Source of the DNA: an uncultured Selenomonadales bacterium
GTDB lineage: Bacteria; Bacillota_C; Negativicutes; Selenomonadales; Selenomonadaceae
Reading direction: 5' to 3'
DNA: 11,732 nt
NCBI GenBank assembly: GCA_937916025.1
Contig: CALGGX010000184.1
Span: forward strand, 1 to 11,732
The position numbers and the translations under genes were made by a program. Below, in pieces: positions 1 to 6,966 of this stretch (position 1 is its first letter; every line of letters starts with the position of its first letter). The notes beneath the pieces were generated by a model. It did not search any database, was not told where the DNA came from, and worked only from the letters and a program-made list of their open reading frames with translations.

Positions 1-75
<75 letters not shown>

Positions 76-87
76 ATAAAGAAATAT

Positions 88-113
88 AAAAACAGCCTTC
101 GAGGCTGTTTTTT
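88..113 (+). terminator. Rho-independent terminator of the tRNA-Trp transcript
   Basis: An eight-pair stem AAACAGCC/GGCTGTTT (90-97 with 103-110) closes a TTCGA loop and runs into a row of T residues (108-113). It lies 12 bases after the encoded CCA of tRNA-Trp and before the nrdD promoter, which is the classic shape and position for an intrinsic terminator. Confidence 0.88.
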
Positions 114-116
114 CAA

Positions 117-145
117 TTGCCTATCGGTGTCGAAAATGATAGAAT
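117..145 (+). promoter_or_regulatory. Putative sigma-70/sigma-A promoter for nrdD
   Basis: TTGCCT (117-122) and TAGAAT (140-145) are separated by 17 bases and match the -35 and -10 consensus at 4 and 5 of 6 positions. This is the only stretch between the tRNA terminator and nrdD, so a promoter is expected here. The predicted transcript start near 152 leaves a leader of about 30 bases. No recognisable NrdR box was seen. Confidence 0.5.
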
Positions 146-161
146 ATCGACGCCATTTTTT
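126..161 (+). repeat. Inverted repeat overlapping the nrdD promoter, followed by a T run
   Basis: GGTGTCGA (126-133) pairs with TCGACGCC (147-154), a seven-of-eight match with one G-T pair across a 13-base spacer, and ATTTTTT follows. It overlaps the proposed -10 box. It could be an operator for a repressor or a weak second terminator. The sequence alone does not decide between these. Confidence 0.4.
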
Positions 162-181
162 ATCGGAAGAAGTGTGATGAA

Positions 182-2371
182 ATGAAACTCAGGACTGTGA
201 CGAAACGCTCCGGCACGGCAGTCAATTACGATCGGCAGAAGATTTTTAATGCAATAGCCGGAGCAAATCGCGACGCGTCGACGCCCAATGACAGTTTAAC
301 CGACGCCGACATCGAAGACGTAACGAATGCCGTAGAACTTGCAATCGCCGATACCGACAGCATCGGCGTCGAAGAAATTCAGGATGTCGTCGAAAAGGCT
401 TTGATGCAACACGGTTTTTTTGATGTCGCCAAACAATTCATCGTCTATCGCGAAAAACATGCACAACGCCGCGAAGCTCAAAAAAATCTCATGGAAGTTT
501 ATCGAGATATCTTCTTCGCCAATTCGGAGGATGTCGATTTCAAACGCGATAACGCCAACATCAATTCAAACGCGTCGATGGGAATTATGCTTAAGCTCGG
601 AGCCGAAGGCGCGAAGTTTTTCGTCGATAATTACGTCTTGCCGGAAGAGATCGTCAATGCCGATCGAGAGAGTTTCATTCACATTCACGACAAGGATTTT
701 TCGCTGATCACTTTTAATTGTTGCCAGATCGATCTGCTTAAACTCTTCCATGGCGGTTTTTCGACGGGGCATGGATTCCTTCGTGAACCCAATTCAATTC
801 GCTCTTACGCGTCGCTCGCGTGCATCGCAATTCAATCCAACCAAAATGACATGTTCGGCGGGCAGTCAATCAACGCCTTTGATTACGCAATGGCGGAAGG
901 CGTTCGCAAGTCCTTCAAAAAAGCCGTCACGGCAGAAATTAAACGGGCGTCCGTGTATGTCGAAAAAACATTCAACATCGAGGCGGTCGATTTCGAGCTC
1001 TGTCGATACGACGAAAAGAAAAATCCCGATGCCGTCAAGGCAATCGAAACAATTGTCGGCAATACGAAACTTGCCGAGAAAATCTACCGCCAAGCATGCC
1101 GTGAAGTCGAAGAGGAAACTCATCAGGCAATGGAAGCTCTCATTCATAACTTCAATACGCTGCACAGCCGCGCCGGTGCTCAGGTGCCGTTCAGCTCGAT
1201 CAATTACGGCATGGATACTTCGCCGGAAGGCAGGCTCGCCACGCGCGAAGTTCTCAATGCAATCGAAGCGGGGCTCGGCAACAGCGAGACGCCCATTTTT
1301 CCAATCAGCGTCTTTCAATTGAAGTCCGGCGTCAATTACAATCCCGAGGATCCGAATTACGATCTGTTTCAAATCGCCTGCAAAGTCAGCGCGCGGCGGC
1401 TTTTTCCGAACTTTGTTAACATCGATGCTTCTTACAACATCAAGTATTACAAGCCCGGCGATTACAATTCCTGTGTGGCAACGATGGGCTGTCGGACGAG
1501 AGTGATGGCAAATTTCAACGGTCCGGAACAGTCGGGCTCGCGAGGTAATTTCGCCTTTGTCACGATCAATTTGCCAAAGCTCGCGCTCGAAGCAAAAGGT
1601 AATGTCGAGGAGTTTTTCAAGCTGTTTGACAAATACATTCAACTCAGTCACGATTATATTTTGCTCCGATTGAAGACGATTGAAAAAAAACATCTGTACA
1701 ATTATCCGTTTTTGATGGAGCAACACGTTTGGCTCGACAGCGAAAAATTCTCGTCCGAAGATACGATTGCCGAAGTGCTTAAACATGCAACGTATTCGCT
1801 CGGCTTTTGCGGGTTGGCGGAATGTCTCGTCGTGTTGACGGGCAAACATCACGGGCAATCCGAAGCCGCTCAACAACTCGGCTTGAAAATCGTCGGGCAT
1901 CTCCGTCATCGGACGGATCAATTCGCCGCCGAAGAGAAGCGTAATTGGACGACATTCGCCACGCCCGCCGAGTCGACTGCCGGGGCTTTTCAACGCGCCA
2001 ATCGAGAAAAGTTCGGACTCATCAAGGGCGTCACCGATCGGGAATATATGACGAACTCGAGTCACGTGCCCGTGTATTTCAGAATCAAAGCACTCGACAA
2101 AATCAAAATCGAGGCTCCGTATCACGCGCTCTGCAACGCCGGACATATAGCTTACATCGAAATGAATGCCGACGCCTCGCGAAACGTCAAGGCATTCGAG
2201 CGGCTCGTTCGCGCCATGCATGACGCCGATATGGGATATTTTTCAATCAATCATCCCGTCGATCGCGATCCCGTTTGCGGTTATACCGGCATCATCGAAA
2301 ACGAATGCCCGCATTGCCGTCGAAAAGAAAAAACGCTCGGTGCATTCAAACACATCGATCGACTTAAGTGA
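182..2371 (+). CDS. nrdD: Anaerobic (class III) ribonucleoside-triphosphate reductase NrdD
   Basis: NrdD reduces ribonucleoside triphosphates to deoxyribonucleotides for DNA synthesis without oxygen, using a glycyl radical installed by the radical SAM activase NrdG. The 729 residues begin with an ATP-cone allosteric domain (about 1-95, opening with TKRSGTAVNYDRQKIFNAI). The barrel follows, with NCCQIDLLKLFHGGF (179-193), HSRAGAQVPFSSINYG (328-343) and the thiyl-radical motif ATMGCRTR (433-440, C437). The C-terminal glycyl-radical motif VCGYTG places the radical at G700. A C-x2-C pair (C709, C712) lies after the radical glycine, unlike E. coli NrdD, where the zinc cysteines precede it. Length is normal for the family. 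The ATG at 182 follows GGAAGAAG at usual distance. No nrdG lies in the window. The last 8 bases overlap the end of azlD on the other strand. Confidence 0.96.
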   Translation: MKLRTVTKRSGTAVNYDRQKIFNAIAGANRDASTPNDSLTDADIEDVTNAVELAIADTDSIGVEEIQDVVEKALMQHGFFDVAKQFIVYREKHAQRREAQKNLMEVYRDIFFANSEDVDFKRDNANINSNASMGIMLKLGAEGAKFFVDNYVLPEEIVNADRESFIHIHDKDFSLITFNCCQIDLLKLFHGGFSTGHGFLREPNSIRSYASLACIAIQSNQNDMFGGQSINAFDYAMAEGVRKSFKKAVTAEIKRASVYVEKTFNIEAVDFELCRYDEKKNPDAVKAIETIVGNTKLAEKIYRQACREVEEETHQAMEALIHNFNTLHSRAGAQVPFSSINYGMDTSPEGRLATREVLNAIEAGLGNSETPIFPISVFQLKSGVNYNPEDPNYDLFQIACKVSARRLFPNFVNIDASYNIKYYKPGDYNSCVATMGCRTRVMANFNGPEQSGSRGNFAFVTINLPKLALEAKGNVEEFFKLFDKYIQLSHDYILLRLKTIEKKHLYNYPFLMEQHVWLDSEKFSSEDTIAEVLKHATYSLGFCGLAECLVVLTGKHHGQSEAAQQLGLKIVGHLRHRTDQFAAEEKRNWTTFATPAESTAGAFQRANREKFGLIKGVTDREYMTNSSHVPVYFRIKALDKIKIEAPYHALCNAGHIAYIEMNADASRNVKAFERLVRAMHDADMGYFSINHPVDRDPVCGYTGIIENECPHCRRKEKTLGAFKHIDRLK

Positions 2372-2693
2372 ATACGAATTGAATCAACAGCATATAACAC
2401 AGCGTGCCGCCCGCGATCGAAATCAACATCTGCCGCCAGCGCAAGTGCAGAATTACGATCAATGAAATCGACAAAAATTCCGGCAGTCCGTGATTGCCGT
2501 CGACAATCGAAACGTCTTTCAGGCAATACACTACCAACATCGCAAAAATCGCGGAGGGTAACGCGTCGCCGAGGTATCGAATGTATCTCGGCGTTTCTCG
2601 CTTCTCGGAAAAGATCAAAAACGGCAACGCCCGCGTCAAATACGTCCCCAGCACGCATAAGCCGATTGTCATTAACTGCTCCGTGAATGTCAT
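2364..2693 (-). CDS. azlD: AzlD, small subunit of a branched-chain amino acid exporter
   Basis: This is a 109-residue hydrophobic protein with about four membrane segments. It carries the family features TYLTRALPFLIF, LPSAIFAMLVVYCL and a C-terminal HLRWRQMLISIAGGTLCYM. AzlD-type subunits work with AzlC to export branched-chain amino acids, and related BrnFE pairs also export methionine. The ATG at 2693 was chosen because it overlaps the azlC stop as ATGA, is preceded by GGAG in GTTGGAGAA, and gives the family length; the 31 codons upstream in this frame belong to azlC in another frame. It is the last gene of the long - strand run, and its stop overlaps the stop of nrdD with no visible terminator. 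Confidence 0.92.
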   Translation of the reverse strand: MTFTEQLMTIGLCVLGTYLTRALPFLIFSEKRETPRYIRYLGDALPSAIFAMLVVYCLKDVSIVDGNHGLPEFLSISLIVILHLRWRQMLISIAGGTLCYMLLIQFVFT

Positions 2694-3385
2694 TTCTCCA
2701 ACCTCGAACGAAATGCCGTCAGCACGATCAAGATCGCGATCATCGACGGGATCAAAAACGATTGACTGCCGAAAACAATCAGGCATGCCATCGACGCGAT
2801 AAATCCGATTGCGTCGGTCGCATGACTTTTTTCATGCAGAAATTGCTCGAGCCAAATCACGACGAACATCGCCGTCATCACAAAGTCCAGTCCGTTCGTG
2901 TCGAATGACAGCATTTCGCCGAGCAAGCCGCCGAGCATCGCACTGAATACCCAATACGATTGATTGAGCAACGTGACGAAGAAGTAAAACCAACCGCGAT
3001 CGATGCCCTCGGGAATCCGCGCGGAATAGTTGATCGCAAACGTCTCGTCACATAAGCCGAAGATCAAATACTGCCGCTTCAGCCCGAGTCCTTTGTACTT
3101 CTCGAGCATTGCCAGCCCGTAAAACAAATGCCGCGCTTGTATCATCAACGCCACGAGAAACGTCTGAATCGGCGCGAACGGCGCAAGCAACATCGTCGCC
3201 GCCACGAACTCCAGCGAGCCGCCGAAGATCAACGCCGCCATCAGCGTCGGATACAGCACGCCGAAGCCGAGCACGTTCATATAAATCCCGTACGCCATGC
3301 CGAGGAAGCAGAAGCCGGTCATTATCGGAATCGTAAATGGAAACGCCGCGCGGAGTGCCGAAAAAATTTTCTCGCCGTCTTTCAA
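2690..3385 (-). CDS. azlC: AzlC, large subunit of a branched-chain amino acid exporter
   Basis: This 231-residue inner-membrane protein has several hydrophobic helices and AzlC hallmarks: FPFTIPIMTGFCFLGMAYG near the N-terminus, FGGSLEFVAATMLLAPFAP, the conserved ARHLFYGLAMLEKYK and CDETFAI. Length matches the family. With AzlD it should form a proton-driven amino acid exporter. The predicted start is a TTG at 3385 that overlaps the phosphorylase stop as TTGA. The Shine-Dalgarno is not convincing: AGAGG abuts the start and GGAG lies about 11 bases upstream, so translation may rely on coupling. AzlCD at the end of a SAM-related operon could export methionine or branched-chain amino acids, but that substrate is inferred. 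Confidence 0.92.
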   Translation of the reverse strand: MKDGEKIFSALRAAFPFTIPIMTGFCFLGMAYGIYMNVLGFGVLYPTLMAALIFGGSLEFVAATMLLAPFAPIQTFLVALMIQARHLFYGLAMLEKYKGLGLKRQYLIFGLCDETFAINYSARIPEGIDRGWFYFFVTLLNQSYWVFSAMLGGLLGEMLSFDTNGLDFVMTAMFVVIWLEQFLHEKSHATDAIGFIASMACLIVFGSQSFLIPSMIAILIVLTAFRSRLEK

Positions 3386-4218
3386 CCTCTATCCGACTCC
3401 GAATTGTAAACGTCTTTCAACAGAGTTTCTTTGCGGAGCTCCCGACATTCGCAATGATCTTCGGCATCGATCAGTTTCAGCGCATTGATCAAAATCGTGC
3501 CGATGAGACGAGCGTTGTCAAAAAAGATGTCTTTCAATGTCGAATGAGACCACGCGTGCGTCAACCCTTCGCCGTAATTCACCACGAATGACAGGTTCGC
3601 ATAGCACGCGCCGATCTCCCGCGCGAGATATACTTCCGGCGCGAGACTCTGCCCGACGATATCCGCATGCCCCTGCAACATCGAAATTTCTGCAGGACTT
3701 TCAAAATGTCGTCCGTCCGTTACGGCGTAAGTGCCGCGATCAAAAATTCTGCCGTCATAACACTTCCGCGCGGCTTCGAGCAAATACTTCCGCAATGTCG
3801 GACATAACGCGTCGCGCATGATTAAAAGATATCGTCCGTCGAGCATTACGTCCTTTCGCACGGAAAGATCAATGTAATCGTTCGGAATTAGCAAATCGCG
3901 GGGATCGAGCAGTCGATTGATCGTGCCGACGCCGCCTTCGGATAAAATTTTCCGCACGCCCGCTTCTCGGAACGTCCAAAAGATTTGTCGAGAAGCATCG
4001 GCGCGAGTTACTCCGCTCCGCCAGCCATGCATTCGACATGTCAGAATTCGGAGATCATCAATCGAAAATAATCGCATCATCGGACTTCGACCGTACGGCG
4101 TTTCGACATAAAACTCGTCAAGAACATTTGCCTCGAAAAAGTTCGTCGGAAAATCGATTGATAAAGTGCCGGAGCCGCCGATTATCGCATAATCCGCGCG
4201 GATTTTTTTTGCTTCCAA
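3382..4218 (-). CDS. MTAP/PNP-family nucleoside phosphorylase, possible (amino)futalosine-cleaving enzyme
   Basis: This 278-residue protein shows the trimeric purine nucleoside/methylthioadenosine phosphorylase fold: IIGGSGT at 12-18 (phosphate loop), SEGGVGTINRLLDPRDLLIPNDYID at 93-117, DGRHFESPAEI at 168-178 (equivalent to the EGP-F-T-AE motif) and GQSLAPEVYLARE at 189-201. The usual RHG-x-H segment is changed to RMHGWRSG. The D-Y-D loop that reads adenine in MTA phosphorylases is N214-Y-G, closer to the Asn used by 6-oxopurine phosphorylases. It starts at TTG 4218 with AGGAGGT 8 bases upstream, inside the end of mqnC, 3 bases after that stop. The position beside mqnC suggests it removes the base from futalosine or aminofutalosine, in place of MqnB or MTAN. 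Family placement is firm; substrate is inference. Confidence 0.85.
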   Translation of the reverse strand: MEAKKIRADYAIIGGSGTLSIDFPTNFFEANVLDEFYVETPYGRSPMMRLFSIDDLRILTCRMHGWRSGVTRADASRQIFWTFREAGVRKILSEGGVGTINRLLDPRDLLIPNDYIDLSVRKDVMLDGRYLLIMRDALCPTLRKYLLEAARKCYDGRIFDRGTYAVTDGRHFESPAEISMLQGHADIVGQSLAPEVYLAREIGACYANLSFVVNYGEGLTHAWSHSTLKDIFFDNARLIGTILINALKLIDAEDHCECRELRKETLLKDVYNSESDRG

Positions 4219-4221
4219 TGT

Positions 4222-5241
4222 TCAGTACCTCCTGATGATGTTGTACTCGGTGTCGCGTTGAGCCGCCGTCATTCCCGCGCCTTCGATCAGATCGATCATC
4301 TTCCGCACCGACATCTCAAATCGAGTGCCTGCCGCGCGAACGACGTTTTCTTCCAACATGATCGAACCGAGATCGTCCGCGCCGAAGCCCAACGTCAATT
4401 GCCCGATCCGCTCGCCTTGCGTTACCCATGAGCCCTGTATGTGATCAATGTTGTCGAGATAAATGCGCGTCGCCGCCAGTGTCTTCATGTAATCCCACGC
4501 ACTCGTCTTTTCGCCGCCGAGGGCAGTGTTCAGCGGCTGAAACGTCCACGTGATGAACGCTCGAAATCCGCCGGTCTCGTCCTGCAGTCGCCGAACTTTT
4601 TCCATGTGCTCGATGCGCTGTTCGATCGTCTCGCCGAAGCCGATCACCATCGTCGCCGTCGATTTCATTCCGATCGAGTGCGCCGCGCGCATCACTTCCA
4701 GCCAGCCGTCCGTCATGATTTTCCGAGGACTGATTTTTTTTCGGATCGAGTCGACGAGAATTTCCGCGCCGCCGCCCGGTAAACTGTCCAAGCCCGCCGC
4801 CTGCAATCGTTTCAGCGTTTCGACGATCGATAGACCTTCGCGCCGCGCGAGCCATTCGATCTCCGTCGCCGTCAGCGAATGTATTGTGATCGAGTATCGG
4901 CTCTTAATCGCGCGGAACATTCGCTCGAAATACGCCAGATCAAGCGCGGGATTGAGTCCGCCCTGTATCATCACTTGAGTCCCGCCGCATTCGACCGTCT
5001 CTCGCACTTTCTCGAGTATCTCGTCGAGCGTCAATAAATACGCGTCCGAGCGATCCGAGCGTCGCCAAAATGCGCAAAATCGACACTCGTTCTCGCAAAC
5101 GTTCGTGTAATTGATGTTCCGATCAATGATAAATGTCGTCACGTCGCCGAACTTCTTACGCCGAACCTTGTCCGCGCGAACGCCGAGATCAAGTAAATCG
5201 CAATCAAACAATCGAACGCCGTCGTCAAAACTCAATCGCAT
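4222..5241 (-). CDS. mqnC: MqnC, cyclic dehypoxanthine futalosine synthase (radical SAM)
   Basis: MqnC cyclises dehypoxanthine futalosine in the futalosine route to menaquinone, using a 5'-deoxyadenosyl radical. The 339 residues contain the radical SAM cluster motif C49-x3-C53-x2-C56 in INYTNVCENECRFCAF. They also have IQGGLNPALDL (92-102), GLDSLPGGGAEIL (150-162), GFGETIEQRIEHM, and the C-terminal signature GFGADDLGSIMLEENVV (285-301), which separates MqnC from MqnE. Length is normal. The ATG at 5241 overlaps the end of the upstream paralogue by 10 bases and has GAGGAG at 5251-5256 on the - strand. It is followed by the phosphorylase gene, the expected partner for the preceding pathway step. 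Confidence 0.93.
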   Translation of the reverse strand: MRLSFDDGVRLFDCDLLDLGVRADKVRRKKFGDVTTFIIDRNINYTNVCENECRFCAFWRRSDRSDAYLLTLDEILEKVRETVECGGTQVMIQGGLNPALDLAYFERMFRAIKSRYSITIHSLTATEIEWLARREGLSIVETLKRLQAAGLDSLPGGGAEILVDSIRKKISPRKIMTDGWLEVMRAAHSIGMKSTATMVIGFGETIEQRIEHMEKVRRLQDETGGFRAFITWTFQPLNTALGGEKTSAWDYMKTLAATRIYLDNIDHIQGSWVTQGERIGQLTLGFGADDLGSIMLEENVVRAAGTRFEMSVRKMIDLIEGAGMTAAQRDTEYNIIRRY

Positions 5242-6320
5242 GAGATCACTCCTCGCAATGTCGGTTCAAAGCCCGCCTCTCGGATCAATCGATCGAGTGC
5301 GGAACGAGATATTCCCGCGCCTTCGCTCGAGCCCGCCGCGTGTATGATCTTCTCCTCGCCGATCGTCCCGTCCAAATCGTCCGCGCCGAACGCCAATGCC
5401 AATTGCGCTATCGGCAGCGTCAGCATGATCCAAAACGCTTTGAAGAGATCAAAATTGTCGAGCACCAGCCGAGACAACGCCAGCATTTTCAAGTTCTCCC
5501 ACGCGCCGACCGGCTTGATGTCGAATTGACGTCCGAGTTCGGTGTTCGCCGGATGGAATGGAAACAGCAACATCGATTGAAAGCCGCGCGTTTCGTCCTG
5601 CAACTCCCGCAATCGCAACAGATGATCGATGCGCTCTTCAATCGTCTCGACATGCCCGTACATCATCGACGCGTTTGTTTTCAATTGCAGACGATGTGCC
5701 GTTCGCATGACTTCAATCCATTCGTCCGCCGTCGCCTTTTTCGGACAGATGATCGACCGCACGCGCCCTGCAAATATTTCCGCGCCGCCGCCCGGCAAGC
5801 CGTTCAATCCGGCGTCGATCAATGTCTGCAACACGCGCTCGATCGACAGTGATGTTTGCCGGGCGAAGTTGATGATCTCGACCGGCGTGAAGGCTTGGAT
5901 TGTGACGCTCGGAAGTGCCGCGCGGACTTGTCGGACGACGTCGACGTAATACTCGAACGGTTTCGTCGGATGTAACGCGCTTACGATGTGAATTTCAGAT
6001 AAGTCGTCGACAGTGCGGGCGTCGTCGAGGATTTTTGCAATGTCGTCGCGCTCGAGAGTGTAGCCGCGTTGATCGCCTGCCCGGCATTGAAACGCGCACA
6101 GCGGACAGTTCGAGCTGCAGACGTTTGTCAAGTTGATGTGGCGGTTGATGACATAAAAAACTTTCCGCCCGCTCTTGCGTTGCTTGACGGCGCGAGCGCA
6201 TTTCGCGAGGAAGAGGAGATCGTTTTGATTGTAAAGCGCGAGAGCTTCATCGCGATTGAGTCGCTCGCCAAGTTCTGCCTTGCGCCGCGCGGAGTCGATT
6301 ACACTCGCCAATTGATCCAC
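5232..6320 (-). CDS. MqnE-type radical SAM enzyme, second paralogue
   Basis: This 362-residue protein belongs to the aminofutalosine synthase group. It has INLTNVCSSNCPLCAF with C68-x3-C72-x2-C75, SALHPTKPFEYY (114-125), GLPGGGAEIF, ICPKKATADEWIEVMRTAHR, MMYGHVETIEERIDHLLRLR and FGADDLDGTIGEEKI. Much of the central region closely matches the other MqnE-like protein in the window, so the two are paralogues. Differences include CPLCAFQC after the cluster motif instead of CKFCAFGR, and a C-terminus that lacks the D-x-x-YN ending of its two relatives. The GTG at 6320 overlaps the PIN toxin gene by 22 bases and has only a weak GAAGG upstream; a TTG three codons later is an alternative. It may be a redundant MqnE or may act on a related substrate. 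Confidence 0.85.
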   Translation of the reverse strand: MDQLASVIDSARRKAELGERLNRDEALALYNQNDLLFLAKCARAVKQRKSGRKVFYVINRHINLTNVCSSNCPLCAFQCRAGDQRGYTLERDDIAKILDDARTVDDLSEIHIVSALHPTKPFEYYVDVVRQVRAALPSVTIQAFTPVEIINFARQTSLSIERVLQTLIDAGLNGLPGGGAEIFAGRVRSIICPKKATADEWIEVMRTAHRLQLKTNASMMYGHVETIEERIDHLLRLRELQDETRGFQSMLLFPFHPANTELGRQFDIKPVGAWENLKMLALSRLVLDNFDLFKAFWIMLTLPIAQLALAFGADDLDGTIGEEKIIHAAGSSEGAGISRSALDRLIREAGFEPTLRGVISCD

Positions 6321-6715
6321 CTCAAGCCTTCGATGCGCTCGAAATGCTTCTCGTTGGCAGTGACGAGAGTGCAGTCGTTTACCATCGCAATCGCCGCAAT
6401 GAAGATATCGCTGTCTTCGATGATATTCCCATGACGAACCTGCTCGTAAATTTCAGCCGCTTTGATGATTGCACGCATGTCATAGCGATCGAAGTAGAGA
6501 TGCGGCAGATTGCTGTAAATATCGAGGAATTTCTTCAGACGACGATCGTGCTCGGTGGCTTGCAAGCCGCGGATGATCTCATAGCAGACAATCGAGCTGA
6601 TGTACAAATTGCTGCCGCTTAACAGTGCCTCCGCCATTTTTCGCGTAACCGATTTCTGATCGCGCATTATGTCGCTGACCACATTCGTGTCGAGGCAATA
6701 GTTGATTGTACTCAT
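6299..6715 (-). CDS. VapC-like PIN-domain ribonuclease toxin
   Basis: This 138-residue protein is a single PIN domain, the fold of VapC toxins that cleave tRNA or other RNA. Metal-binding acidic residues are present: D9 in LDTNVVSDIM, E46 in CYEIIRGL, D103 (with D101) in EDSDIFIAAIA, and the usual C-terminal TLVTANEKHFERIEGL with N121. Length is typical of the group and nothing is missing, so it should be active. Its ATG at 6715 shares one base with the stop of the upstream small gene (TAATG), the usual toxin-antitoxin arrangement. It is unusual that the pair sits between two metabolic radical SAM genes, and that the toxin's end overlaps the next gene. Confidence 0.92.
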   Translation of the reverse strand: MSTINYCLDTNVVSDIMRDQKSVTRKMAEALLSGSNLYISSIVCYEIIRGLQATEHDRRLKKFLDIYSNLPHLYFDRYDMRAIIKAAEIYEQVRHGNIIEDSDIFIAAIAMVNDCTLVTANEKHFERIEGLRWINWRV

Positions 6716-6951
6716 TAGTCGATGATCCCTTTCTGACGTTCGATCTCGTCCATGTATTTTCCGAAGCTCTCGGCTTCCTCGTCGGTGAACAGCTGACTCA
6801 ATTCGATGAATGCCTTGCGCTGTTCTTCGAGCGTCGGCATCGGCTCCTCGCGAGGACGCGTTGCCTTGAGCTCCTCAACCTCTGCACGCACAGTTGCCAG
6901 CTCCGCGCGGATGTTTTTGAGTTCCTCCAAAATCTTTTCTTCATTCGACAT
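6715..6951 (-). CDS. Putative antitoxin of the PIN toxin (small coiled-coil protein)
   Basis: This is a 78-residue acidic protein. The first 35 residues have heptad-like hydrophobic spacing (EEKILEELKNIRAELATVRA), predicting a coiled coil. A PTLEEQRKAFIELSQLFTDEE segment and an acidic tail, ESFGKYMDEIERQKGIID, follow. No AbrB, ribbon-helix-helix or Phd DNA-binding region is evident. It directly precedes and touches the PIN toxin gene, the usual place for an antitoxin, and its C-terminal helix could occupy the toxin's active site. GGAG lies 11 bases before the ATG at 6951, and the upstream radical SAM gene ends 15 bases before that ATG. The role is assigned from position and general shape, not from a recognised family. 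Confidence 0.7.
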   Translation of the reverse strand: MSNEEKILEELKNIRAELATVRAEVEELKATRPREEPMPTLEEQRKAFIELSQLFTDEEAESFGKYMDEIERQKGIID

Positions 6952-6966
6952 GAAAAACCACTCCTC

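Noticed and set aside
866..2221. A 451-codon open frame on the - strand inside nrdD
   Set aside because: It lies fully antisense to a well-conserved gene; its translation has no recognisable motifs and arises from the codon bias of nrdD.
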